From the NCBI GenBank assembly GCA_016873095.1, contig VGYC01000029.1:1-48978 (forward strand): DNA of 48,978 nucleotides, given 5' to 3'. Position 1 is the first letter of the stretch. Every line of letters begins with the position of its first letter. The notes under the pieces were generated by a model. It was not told where the DNA came from and did not search any database. It saw nothing but the letters and a program-made list of their open reading frames with translations. The translations under genes were made by a program, and so were the position numbers. Positions 18,233 through 26,516 of the stretch are shown in pieces. Source of the stretch: Planctomycetota bacterium. GTDB taxonomy: Bacteria; Planctomycetota; Planctomycetia; Gemmatales; Gemmataceae.

Positions 18233-19411
18233 GTGGCTGCCGGAACCGTTCAGATCGATAAGCTGTTGACAACCGTGATCCAGCTCAAGGCGAGCGACCT
18301 GCACATAACGACAGGTCAGCCTCCCGTCGTGCGCCACAACGGCCGCATGCGCCGCCTGGAAACCAAGATCCTCGACAATGACGACACCACCGGCCTGATG
18401 AAGAGCATCACGCCCGATCGCTGCCAGCAAGAATTGCAAGAAAAGGGCGGCTCCGACTTTGCCATCGAGTTTGTGGACGGCTACCGCTTCCGCGTCGCCA
18501 TCTTCAAGCAGCGCGGCCACATCGGCATGGTGCTGCGGCGCATTCCCAGCGCCTTCCTTTCATTCGAACAGATCGGCATGCCGGAGGCGGTGAAGCGCTT
18601 GATCGTCCGGCCACGTGGCTTGCTGCTGGTCACCGGGCCCACGGGATCCGGCAAGACCACCAGTCTCGCCAGCATGATGAACTTCCTCAACAACAACTAC
18701 GACCGCCACATCATCACCCTGGAAGACCCGATCGAATACTATCACAAGCACCTGAAGTGCACGGTGAACCAGCGTGAGATCGGCGTGGACGTGGCCGACT
18801 TCAAGGAGGGCATCAAGCGCGCCCTGCGCATGGACCCCGACATCATCCTGGTCGGCGAAATGCGCGACCTGGAGACGATTCACGCGGCCATCGAGGCGGC
18901 GGAGACCGGCCACGTCGTCTTCGGCACGTTGCACACCAACAGTGCGTCGGCGACCGTCAACCGCATCATCGACGTGTTTCCCAAGGATCAGCAGGACCAG
19001 ATCCGCACTCAACTGGCGACAGCCCTCATCGGTGTTCTGTCGCAAACGTTGCTGCCCAAGAAGCCGGAAGGCGTCGTCGCCGCCTACGAGATGATGGTGG
19101 TCACGCCCGCCATTTCCAACCTGATCCGCGAGAACAAGACGTACCGCATCGATTCCAGCATCCAGACCGGCAAGAAGGACGGCATGTTCCTCATGGACGA
19201 GAGCCTGTTCCGCCTCTGGAAGGCCGACCTGGTGGCCAAGGAAGAGGTGCTGCTGAAATCGTCCAAGCCGCTTGAACTGGCGGCCCGCATCCTCCAGGCC
19301 GAGCGCGGCGAGATGGAGGAAGACGAAGAAGACGACGACGAGGATGAAGACGAGGACGACGACGATGATCGTCCGCGCCGCCGTCGCCGCGACGAAGACG
19401 ATGACGAATAA
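18233..19411 (+). CDS. pilT: Twitching motility / pilus retraction ATPase (PilT family)
   Basis: A 392-residue ATPase. The N-terminal PilT PAS-like part has IDKLLTTVIQLKASDLHITTGQPP. Walker A is GPTGSGKT (135-142), the Asp box region is TLEDPIEYYH, Walker B DIILVGEMRD, His box FGTLHTNSA, and the PilT-specific motif is AISNLIREN (family AIRNLIRE). It drives fibre retraction or disassembly. The start is GTG at 18233, with GGAG seven bases upstream and a normal family N-terminus; a longer in-frame extension from 18128 only translates a palindromic repeat. The C-terminus ends in an unusual tail of about 35 residues, almost all Asp, Glu and Arg. It is followed 9 nt later by the second GspE. Confidence 0.94.
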   Translation: MAAGTVQIDKLLTTVIQLKASDLHITTGQPPVVRHNGRMRRLETKILDNDDTTGLMKSITPDRCQQELQEKGGSDFAIEFVDGYRFRVAIFKQRGHIGMVLRRIPSAFLSFEQIGMPEAVKRLIVRPRGLLLVTGPTGSGKTTSLASMMNFLNNNYDRHIITLEDPIEYYHKHLKCTVNQREIGVDVADFKEGIKRALRMDPDIILVGEMRDLETIHAAIEAAETGHVVFGTLHTNSASATVNRIIDVFPKDQQDQIRTQLATALIGVLSQTLLPKKPEGVVAAYEMMVVTPAISNLIRENKTYRIDSSIQTGKKDGMFLMDESLFRLWKADLVAKEEVLLKSSKPLELAARILQAERGEMEEDEEDDDEDEDEDDDDDRPRRRRRDEDDDE

Positions 19412-19420
19412 GGTAGAATC

Positions 19421-21310
19421 ATGGCCACCGATCCAAAAAAACCGCAGAAGCCCGGCGACAAGCCGCCGGCGAAAGCGCCGGGCGGCGACGCCGCCAAGCA
19501 GCCGGCCAAGCCCGGCGCGAGCAAACCGCCTGCCAAGCCCGCCAAGAGTGACGCCCCCCCGGCCGCGCCGCAGTCCGCCAAGGTCGCCAGCAGCAAGAGC
19601 GGTTCGCGCAAGTTTGGACAGGTTCTCGTCGACCTCGGCTTCATCGACGAAGATCGGCTCTGGGAAATCCTTGACAAGGCCAAGAACGCCAACGCTCCGG
19701 TCGGCCAGGCGGCCCTCAATCGCGGGCTCATTACCGAGGAGCAGCTGCTCCAGGCCCTCGCCGAGCAGTTCAATCTCCGCATCCTCAATGCCGAGGAACT
19801 CAAGCCCACCGCCGAGGCACTGGCACTCGTTCCGGAGACCATGTCCAGTGTCTACAAGGTGATGCCGCTGTCCTTCCGCGACAACGTGCTCACCGTCGTC
19901 CTCGGCGACCCCAACAACCTGCCGGCGCTCGACGACCTCCGCAACTTCCTTGGCATCCAGGAAGTCACGGCCACGCTGGCCAACCCCAAGCTCATCGCCG
20001 AGGTCCTCGCCAAGTGCTACCAGGGCAAGGAAGAGACCATCATGGACATCATTCAGTCCCTGAATGATGATCCGGAATTGAGCCATGGCGGCCGCGAGAC
20101 CAGCATCGACCTGGAAAGCATGATGGAAATCCAGGACGCCGCCCCGGTCCGCAAGCTCCTGAACATGGTCATGCTCCTGGGCATCAAGGACCACGCCAGC
20201 GACATTCACTTCGAGCCGTTCGAGGAAGAGTACAAGATCCGCATGCGCTGCGACGGCGTGCTGTACGAGATGGTGCCGCCGCCGCGGCACCTGGCCGCCG
20301 CCATCGCCAGCCGCATCAAGGTCATGTCCAATCTCGACATCGCCGAGCGCCGGCTGCCGCAGGACGGCCGCATCGAACTCAACGTCGGCGGCAACCAGGT
20401 GGACATGCGCGTCAGCGTCCTGCCCACCATGTTCGGCGAGAGCGTCGTCATCCGCGTGCTGGACCGCTCCGTCGTCTCGCTCGACCTCAACAAGATCGGC
20501 ATGGACCCCACGCTGCTGGCCACCTTCCGCGAGCTGATCCGCAAGCCCAACGGCATTGTCCTGGTCACCGGGCCCACCGGTTCCGGCAAGACCACCACGC
20601 TCTATTCCGCCCTCAACGAACTCAACCAAGTCACCGAGAAGATCATCACCACGGAAGATCCCATCGAGTACGACATCGACGGCATCGTGCAGGTGCCGAT
20701 CAACACCGAGATCGGCGTCACCTTCGCCGGCGCCCTGCGTGCCATCCTGCGTCAGGATCCGGACAAGATCCTGGTCGGCGAGATCCGCGACCTGGAGACG
20801 GCGCAGATCGCCGTGCAGGCGTCGCTCACCGGTCACATCGTCTTCAGCACGCTGCACACCAACGACGCCCCCAGCACCGTCACGCGTCTGCGCGACATGG
20901 GGCTGGAGACGTACCTGATCACCGCGACAGTGGAAGGCATCCTGGCCCAGCGGCTGGTTCGCAAGATCTGCGACGATTGCCGCGTCGAGTTCGATCCGAG
21001 TCCGGAAATGCTCATGGAACTGAACCTGCGCCGGGAGGAGACGCAGGGGCACAAGTTCTATTACGGCCGGGGCTGCGACCGCTGCAACAACACCGGACAT
21101 CGCGGCCGCATGGGCCTCTTCGAACTGGTCGTCATGAACGATGAGATCCGCGACCTGATCTCCTCCGGCATCTCGACCGACCAGCTGTACGCCGCCTGCC
21201 GCAAGCAAGGCATGACCACCCTCCGCGAGTCCGGCCTGCGCGCCATCTTCAGCGGCCAGACCACCATCGAGGAAGTCGTGCATGAGACCATCATTGCTGA
21301 TGAAGGCTGA
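19421..21310 (+). CDS. Type IV pilus assembly / type II secretion ATPase (PilB/GspE family), copy 2
   Basis: A 629-residue ATPase. It starts with a Pro/Ala/Lys-rich disordered segment (1-62), then an MshEN-type domain (about 63-200) with KFGQVLVDLGFIDEDRL. The core has SDIHFEPFE, Walker A GPTGSGKT (384-391), Walker B KILVGEIRD, His box FSTLHTNDA, and a zinc module (CDDC and CDRC) near residues 524-553. It is the assembly motor partner expected for the GspF/PilC protein encoded next. It starts 9 nt after pilT. Compared with copy 1 at 16306, it differs mainly in the extra N-terminal linker and in the zinc-module spacing. Confidence 0.95.
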   Translation: MATDPKKPQKPGDKPPAKAPGGDAAKQPAKPGASKPPAKPAKSDAPPAAPQSAKVASSKSGSRKFGQVLVDLGFIDEDRLWEILDKAKNANAPVGQAALNRGLITEEQLLQALAEQFNLRILNAEELKPTAEALALVPETMSSVYKVMPLSFRDNVLTVVLGDPNNLPALDDLRNFLGIQEVTATLANPKLIAEVLAKCYQGKEETIMDIIQSLNDDPELSHGGRETSIDLESMMEIQDAAPVRKLLNMVMLLGIKDHASDIHFEPFEEEYKIRMRCDGVLYEMVPPPRHLAAAIASRIKVMSNLDIAERRLPQDGRIELNVGGNQVDMRVSVLPTMFGESVVIRVLDRSVVSLDLNKIGMDPTLLATFRELIRKPNGIVLVTGPTGSGKTTTLYSALNELNQVTEKIITTEDPIEYDIDGIVQVPINTEIGVTFAGALRAILRQDPDKILVGEIRDLETAQIAVQASLTGHIVFSTLHTNDAPSTVTRLRDMGLETYLITATVEGILAQRLVRKICDDCRVEFDPSPEMLMELNLRREETQGHKFYYGRGCDRCNNTGHRGRMGLFELVVMNDEIRDLISSGISTDQLYAACRKQGMTTLRESGLRAIFSGQTTIEEVVHETIIADEG

Positions 21311-21314
21311 CGAG

Positions 21315-21527
21315 AATTGCAGATTGCAAATTTTAGATTGCAGATTTGCAGAGCAGGTGCACTGATGAACGCGGACGAACTGAAACGTCCTGAATACCGC
21401 GAAGAGCAAGGGCCGTAGCGCCTGAGGGGATTTTGCATTGGAGATTTGAGATTGCGGATTTGAGATTGGAGGAGATAGGCAGTCGCGGGTTTGCAAATCT
21501 GCAATCTCAAATCTGCAATCTGCAATT
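21315..21527. repeat. 38-bp imperfect inverted repeat within the pilus operon
   Basis: The AT-rich segments 21315-21352 and 21490-21527 are inverted copies of each other, matching at about 35 of 38 positions; both are built from the motif AGATTGCAGATTTG. The 137 nt between hold further copies of the same motif (about 21436-21471). No coding sequence is apparent. The region separates gspE copy 2 from gspF and is strikingly AT-rich in a GC-rich operon. It may be a mobile repeat or an RNA structure. Confidence 0.85.
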
Positions 21528-21564
21528 TCCCGCGGAGCCGTCGCCCTGATCGGGGAGCACTGCA

Positions 21565-22818
21565 ATGCCGACGTACAAGTTCGAGGCCATGGACACCACC
21601 GGCGGCGAGGTCAAGGACTCCGTCGAGGCCACCAACGAGGAAGAAGCCCAGCAGAAGATCCGCCAGATGGGTTACTTCGTCACCCGCCTGACGGAGGTCG
21701 CCGGCAAGAAGGAAAAGAAGAAGGGCAAGGGCCAGAAAAAAGGCAAGAAGAACAAGGTCTTCACCATCGGCGGGGTCAACACCAAGATGTTGTGCACCTT
21801 CACCCGCCAGTTCTCCACCTTGCAGGACGCCGGCCTGCCGGTGCTCCGCAGCCTCAAGATTCTCGAAGGCCAGATGAAGCCCGGCACCCTCAAGAACGCC
21901 CTCATCGACGTCGTCGATGACGTCGAGTCGGGCAGCACGCTCTCGGAAGCCTTCGCCAAGCACCCCAAGTGCTTCGACAAGCTTTACGTCAACATGGTCA
22001 AGGCCGGCGAGGCCGGCGGCGCCCTGGAAGTCATCCTCAAGCGCCTCGCCGAGTTCAAGGAAAAGGCCCAGAGCCTGGCCCGGCGCATCAAGGGCGCCAT
22101 GATCTATCCGTGCGTCGTCATCTTCGTCGCTGTCGCAATCCTGTCGTTCATCATGATCTTCATCATCCCCAAGTTCGAGAAGATCTTCGAAGACTTCAAG
22201 ATGAAGCTGCCCTGGCTCACCGGCGCCCTCATCGAGACCTCGCGCTGGTTCGTGAAGTACTGGTACGTCTTGCCGCTGTTCCCGATCGTCGTCTGGCTGA
22301 CACTCAAGTTGATACGCCTGAACAAGACCGGCAACTACGTGCTCGACCGCATTAAGCTCGCGGTCCCGGTGGCCGGCAACATCATCGAAAAAACCGTGGT
22401 GGCCCGCACCACGCGCACGCTGGGCACGCTGATCTCGTCCGGCGTGCCGATTTTGGAGGCGCTGTCCATCTGCCGCGAGACGAGCATGAACGCGGTCTTC
22501 GAGGCCATGTACCAAAAGGTCTATGAATCGATCCGCGAGGGCGAAACCATTGCCCAGCCCATGAAGGAAAGCCGCCTCGTCGACGACATGGTCGTCAACA
22601 TGATCGACGTCGGCGAGGAGACCGGCGACCTCGACAGCATGCTCTACAAGGTCGCCGACGTCTACGACGAGGAAGTCGACGTCCTCGTCGAGGCCCTCAT
22701 CAGCTTGCTCGAACCCATCATGATCGTCGTCCTCGGCTTCATCGTCGGCACCATCGTCATCGCCCTGTTCCTGCCGCTGCTCGCCCTGCTGGAAGGCTTG
22801 AGCGGCAACAAGATGTAG
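21565..22818 (+). CDS. Type IV pilus / type II secretion inner-membrane platform protein (PilC/GspF)
   Basis: A 417-residue membrane protein. The N-terminal MPTYKFEAMDTTGGEVKDSVEA and the segment TRQFSTLQDAGLPVLRSLKIL are diagnostic of the GspF/PilC family. Two T2SSF domains are present (about 75-200 and 278-400), with helices near 180-205, 232-255 and 385-410. The second domain has RTLGTLISSGVPILEAL and VDDMVVNMIDVGEETGDLD. A Lys/Gly-rich linker (about 47-65) joins the N-terminal strand to the first domain. It forms the platform on which PilB/GspE and PilT motors act. GGGGAG lies 8 nt upstream of the ATG. Confidence 0.95.
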   Translation: MPTYKFEAMDTTGGEVKDSVEATNEEEAQQKIRQMGYFVTRLTEVAGKKEKKKGKGQKKGKKNKVFTIGGVNTKMLCTFTRQFSTLQDAGLPVLRSLKILEGQMKPGTLKNALIDVVDDVESGSTLSEAFAKHPKCFDKLYVNMVKAGEAGGALEVILKRLAEFKEKAQSLARRIKGAMIYPCVVIFVAVAILSFIMIFIIPKFEKIFEDFKMKLPWLTGALIETSRWFVKYWYVLPLFPIVVWLTLKLIRLNKTGNYVLDRIKLAVPVAGNIIEKTVVARTTRTLGTLISSGVPILEALSICRETSMNAVFEAMYQKVYESIREGETIAQPMKESRLVDDMVVNMIDVGEETGDLDSMLYKVADVYDEEVDVLVEALISLLEPIMIVVLGFIVGTIVIALFLPLLALLEGLSGNKM

Positions 22819-22824
22819 CGAAGA

Positions 22825-22882
22825 ATTTTTGATTTTTGAGTCCTGATTCTTGAGTCTCGATGATCGATCAAAAATCAAAAAT
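22825..22882. repeat. 15-bp perfect inverted repeat between gspF and gspG-like genes
   Basis: ATTTTTGATTTTTGA (22825-22839) and its exact reverse complement (22868-22882) flank a 28-nt loop. It begins 6 nt after the gspF stop, and the second arm ends one base before the AAGGAG of the next gene. It resembles the AT-rich repeat at 21315-21527 in style. It could reduce translation or transcription of downstream genes, or be a dispersed repeat. Confidence 0.85.
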
Positions 22883-22895
22883 GAAGGAGATTGTC

Positions 22896-23654
22896 ATGCT
22901 GGCCGCACGACCCCATCGCCCTGGATTCACGCTCGCCGAACTGCTGGTGGTGATCGCCATCATCGCCGTGCTCGGGGCGCTGGTCAGCGCCGGAGTTTTC
23001 AAGATCCTTGAGGCGATCCCGAAGACGACGACGACGCAAGAATTGAGTCAGCTCACGATCGCCGTCGAGAATTTCAAGTTGAAGTACGGCATGTATCCGC
23101 CCAGTGCGATCGTCTTGCCGCCGCCGGCCGGTTCGGCATCGGCGACTTACTTGAGCCGGATCTGGAGTCGCATCGATTTCGCGCAGTGCTCGTGGGGCGG
23201 CGCCGGCACGCTCGAAGGGGATCAGTGCTTGGTCTACTTCCTGCAGGGTCCGACAGGCGACGGCTGGTCCACCAAGCCGCAAAACCCGACCCAGGCAGGA
23301 GGCACGCGCATCCTTCCGTTCTTCAATTTCAAGCAGGAACGGCTGTATAAGCGCGGCGGCAGCGACTTCTACTCCTACAAGGATCCCTATGTTAACGTCC
23401 CCTCCAAGGACAAGCCCTACGCGTTCTTCAGCAGCTCGCCCGGCTATGCAAACGATTGTCCCAGCCTCATCAGTGGCGGTCCCTACACGAAGAATGGAAA
23501 ATTCATGAATCCCACGTCCTTCCAGATCATATCGGCCGGGCGCGATCAGACATTCGGCAGTGGCGGAGTCTGGGCGCCGAACAACAACCTGGGAGACGTC
23601 GGCTTCGACGACCAGTCCAACTTCTCCAGCGACTTCCTTGGCGTGGCGCCTTAA
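22896..23654 (+). CDS. Type II secretion / type IV pseudopilin (GspG-like)
   Basis: A 252-residue prepilin-like protein. The class III signal [26 protein letters not shown] is cut before the Phe by prepilin peptidase, leaving an N-methylated helix. The next region (AVENFKLKYGMYPPS) resembles the GspG major pseudopilin, and a long beta-rich C-terminal domain follows. The ATG at 22896 is chosen because AAGGAG lies six bases upstream; an in-frame ATG at 22860 would put the hydrophobic part further from the N-terminus. It is the first of five consecutive prepilin-like genes. Its length is nearly twice that of enterobacterial GspG, as is common in planctomycetes. Confidence 0.88.
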   Translation: MLAARPHRPGFTLAELLVVIAIIAVLGALVSAGVFKILEAIPKTTTTQELSQLTIAVENFKLKYGMYPPSAIVLPPPAGSASATYLSRIWSRIDFAQCSWGGAGTLEGDQCLVYFLQGPTGDGWSTKPQNPTQAGGTRILPFFNFKQERLYKRGGSDFYSYKDPYVNVPSKDKPYAFFSSSPGYANDCPSLISGGPYTKNGKFMNPTSFQIISAGRDQTFGSGGVWAPNNNLGDVGFDDQSNFSSDFLGVAP

Positions 23655-23664
23655 GGGGTGATCG

Positions 23665-24624
23665 ATGGTGCGTCGTGACATTGCCGGATCAGCGCGTGCC
23701 TTCACGCTCGTGGAGTTGCTCGTCGTCATTGCCATCATCGGCGTGCTGGCAGCGCTCACCGTCACCGGCGTCATGCGCGTTATCGACGCGCAAAATGAAT
23801 CGAACACGCGCACGGCCATCCAGACGGCCTACTCGATCCTGCAGAAGCACTGGGCGAAGGTCGTCGCCGACGCCAAGAAGGAGACGCCCTCGACGGCTGC
23901 TCTGCAGCTTGCCGGCAATGATCCACAGCGGGCCCAGGTCGTGTGGGTGAAGCTGCGTCTGATGGAGGCGTTTCCGGCCAGCTATGACGAGGTCAGGACA
24001 CCGCCGCCGTACCAGCATTATCCGGATTTCGCCAGCGGCACGCCGCTGATTCCCGATACCCAGCGGCGCAACATCGGCACGTATCAGAGAAAGCTCGGCA
24101 CCGCGAGTTCCGCGAACGTGCAGGCGCAGAGCGCCGCCTGCCTGGTGATGGCGCTGTCGGTCAATCGCGGCGGCGTGGTCCTGGACGAGGAGAAATTCGG
24201 CCCCTTCTTGAAAGATAGCGACCGCGACGGGATTCCCGAACTGGTGGACGGCTGGGGCACCCCCATCGCCTTCTTTCGGTTTCCGACGCAGTATCCCAAC
24301 CTGCTCAGCGCCAGCGGCAGCCAGTGGCTGAACCCGGCGAAAACGGGACGGGGAGCGACCTTTTCCGATCCCCTCGATCCCGACGGTCTGCTGCAAAACA
24401 CGGGCAGCTACGACTACGCGTATTTCACGGGCACGCTCAAGGCACACGCCGTCGCCTCCGGCAGCTACATCATCCCCGCGCTGGCGTCCAGCGGCAGAGA
24501 CGGCAAGCTCGGTCTCAACTTCCAGTCCTACAGCGCCGGCAGTGACATGGGTTTGACAGGCGACGGCAGCGCCGACGACAACCTTTACAGCTTCTTCCTC
24601 AACGTGGGAAGCACCGGCAATTAG
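23665..24624 (+). CDS. Prepilin-like protein (pseudopilin)
   Basis: A 319-residue protein with class III signal [25 protein letters not shown] after a 12-residue leader; the residue before the Phe is Ala rather than the usual Gly. The rest has SNTRTAIQTAYSILQKHWAKVV and a long polar domain with DSDRDGIPELVDGWGTP, similar to the calcium-type loops of some pseudopilins. It starts 10 nt after the previous gene; AGGGG is present just upstream. I cannot place it with confidence among GspG, H or I. A structural or minor pseudopilin role in the same apparatus is inferred from its position. Confidence 0.85.
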   Translation: MVRRDIAGSARAFTLVELLVVIAIIGVLAALTVTGVMRVIDAQNESNTRTAIQTAYSILQKHWAKVVADAKKETPSTAALQLAGNDPQRAQVVWVKLRLMEAFPASYDEVRTPPPYQHYPDFASGTPLIPDTQRRNIGTYQRKLGTASSANVQAQSAACLVMALSVNRGGVVLDEEKFGPFLKDSDRDGIPELVDGWGTPIAFFRFPTQYPNLLSASGSQWLNPAKTGRGATFSDPLDPDGLLQNTGSYDYAYFTGTLKAHAVASGSYIIPALASSGRDGKLGLNFQSYSAGSDMGLTGDGSADDNLYSFFLNVGSTGN

Positions 24625-24632
24625 AGGGTCTG

Positions 24633-25547
24633 ATGCTTCGGCTCACTCACAATCCCGATGCTCGGCCATGCTGCGAACTCGACGCGCAAGCGGTTCGGCA
24701 GGTGCCCCCTCCCGCTGCGGATCGCCGCTCGCCCCGGGGCGGGTTCACGCTTGTCGAATTGCTGGTGGTGATCTCGCTGATGCTTGTTCTGGCAGGCATC
24801 CTGGTCATGTTCTGGCCGGGCGTGAGCGACAGCCAGCGTGCCGCCGAGGGCGGCAGCCTGCTGGAAGGCTGGCTCAGAATCGCCAAGCAGCGCGCCTTGC
24901 GCGACCAGGCGCCGCGCGGCTTGCGACTGTACATCGAGTCCGGCAAGGTTTTTCAGGCGCAGTACATCGAACAGCCCGCCGATTACAACACCGGAACGGT
25001 CTCGCAACCGAACGCGGCGGATCTCAGCACGGTTCAGGTATCGAGCCTCAACTTGACCGGCGGCACGACCGATATCGTCGAACCGGGCGACTATCTGGAA
25101 TTGGAGGGATCCAATCGCGTGCACCGGATAGCGTCCGTCGGACCGCCCAAGAATCTGGGCCTGTCGCCCCCGTTGCTGGCCGCGATTGCCCCGACGACGA
25201 AGTTTCGCATCATGCGCGCGCCGCGGGCCGCCGACGGCGACCGGCTGGAGATGCCCAAGGACATCGGTGTTGATCTGGCCTTCAGTCAATACAGCGGCGC
25301 CGGCAGCGCGTTCGATATCCTGTTCGCGCCATCGGGCAGCGTCATCGGCTCCCAGGCTCACCTGGATTTTCTCGTCCTCTGGGTTCGCAACTTGACCTAC
25401 ACGAGCGGCGCCAACCCGGAGTTCGAGGGCGAGCCCTCGCTCATCTCGGTGCACGTGCGTTCGGGACTGGTGGCCGCTTATCCGCCCAACCACGATCCGA
25501 GCGATCGCTACAAGTTCGTCCGCGAGGGAGGGACGACTGGACCATGA
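24633..25547 (+). CDS. Prepilin-like protein (GspH-like minor pseudopilin)
   Basis: A 304-residue protein. The class III signal GGFTLVELLVVISLMLVLAGIL follows an unusually long leader of 36 residues with two Cys. The segment SLLEGWLRIAKQRALRDQAPRGLRLYIE matches the GspH pattern, in which the helix is followed by ARSEAI/ALRR-type sequence. It starts 8 nt after the previous stop with GAGGG just upstream of the ATG. It overlaps the next gene by 4 nt (ATGA), so translation is coupled. It probably forms part of a minor pseudopilin complex with the following three genes. Confidence 0.83.
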   Translation: MLRLTHNPDARPCCELDAQAVRQVPPPAADRRSPRGGFTLVELLVVISLMLVLAGILVMFWPGVSDSQRAAEGGSLLEGWLRIAKQRALRDQAPRGLRLYIESGKVFQAQYIEQPADYNTGTVSQPNAADLSTVQVSSLNLTGGTTDIVEPGDYLELEGSNRVHRIASVGPPKNLGLSPPLLAAIAPTTKFRIMRAPRAADGDRLEMPKDIGVDLAFSQYSGAGSAFDILFAPSGSVIGSQAHLDFLVLWVRNLTYTSGANPEFEGEPSLISVHVRSGLVAAYPPNHDPSDRYKFVREGGTTGP

Positions 25548-26491
25548 CCTCCGTCAGCCGCAAAGCCTCTGCTCGGCAAGCCAGATCCGGCATGACGCTG
25601 ATCGAAGTGCTGGTGGCCATTTTCGTGATGGGCATCGGCCTCATTGCCTTGCTGGCCCTGTTCCCGATCGGCGTGCTGCGCATGGCCCAGGCCATCCAGG
25701 ATGGCCGGACCGGGCACATCGCCAAGAACGCCGACGCCGTGGCTGCGGCCAAAGGCGCGCGCACGGATGCCCAGCTCAACTTCATTCCTCCCGGCGGCTT
25801 TCTGGGGACGGGCCCGTTCGACTACTTCAAGTATCCGAAGGGCCCGGTCTGGCCGGCGCCCTATACGGCCGACGACGCGGGGCAAAGCTTTCCGGTGTTC
25901 GTCGATCCGATCGGTTATCAGAGCAATACCGGTCCCGTGGCGAACGTGGACTGGGTGCCGCGGCGCACCCTCAGTTTTGCCACCACTGCGGCGCAAGCAA
26001 CGCGCTGGTTCATGTTTCTCGACGATATCTACTTCAACACCGACGGGACTGTGGGCAGCGCTTTTGAACGGGAGTACCGCTACCAGTGGGCCTACATGCT
26101 GCAACGGCCGACGGCATCGAACACGAGCATCGTCGATCTGAAGGTGGTGGTGTACAAGAACCGTCCGCCGCTGGTCGCGGGCAGCACGGAAAGGCTGTAT
26201 GCCGCCAAGTTGCTCGAGCAGAACGTGGTGCGCATCGACTGGAGCGCGGTGGGAACGTATCCACAGGTTCGACCCGGCGAATGGCTGCTGGACGTGACGC
26301 TGATGCCGGTGGCCGGCGTGGCCAACAAGAGTTCTCGCGCCGATTTTCATCGCGTCGTCGCCATGAAAGACAGTTCCACTACCGAGGTGGACATCGAAGT
26401 GCAGACGCCGTTTCCGAGCGGCAACGTAAACTTGCAAATCGTCGTCATGGAAGGCGTGGCCGAAGTTTTTCGACGCGGGACGGGACGTTGA
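25544..26491 (+). CDS. Minor pseudopilin (GspI/PilV-like)
   Basis: A 315-residue protein with prepilin signal RSGMTLIEVLVAIFVMGIGLIALLALFPIG. Met at +1 and the IEVLVAIFVMGIGLIAL helix are typical of PilV/GspI proteins. The C-terminal domain has beta-rich sequence without recognised motifs. It overlaps the gspH-like gene by 4 nt. Its position between GspH-like and GspJ-like genes supports the GspI role in the I-J-K-type tip complex. It is about three times the length of a classical GspI. Confidence 0.85.
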   Translation: MTSVSRKASARQARSGMTLIEVLVAIFVMGIGLIALLALFPIGVLRMAQAIQDGRTGHIAKNADAVAAAKGARTDAQLNFIPPGGFLGTGPFDYFKYPKGPVWPAPYTADDAGQSFPVFVDPIGYQSNTGPVANVDWVPRRTLSFATTAAQATRWFMFLDDIYFNTDGTVGSAFEREYRYQWAYMLQRPTASNTSIVDLKVVVYKNRPPLVAGSTERLYAAKLLEQNVVRIDWSAVGTYPQVRPGEWLLDVTLMPVAGVANKSSRADFHRVVAMKDSSTTEVDIEVQTPFPSGNVNLQIVVMEGVAEVFRRGTGR

Positions 26492-26516
26492 TCGTCACGC
26501 GGATCGAGGTGAACGC

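Noticed and set aside
18560-21565. Very long open frame on the minus strand opposite pilT and gspE copy 2 (about 1000 codons)
   Set aside because: It lies wholly antisense to two well-identified ATPase genes, and its translation is a mirror of their codon bias (runs of Asp, Val, Leu, Gly, Ala). This is expected in high-GC DNA.
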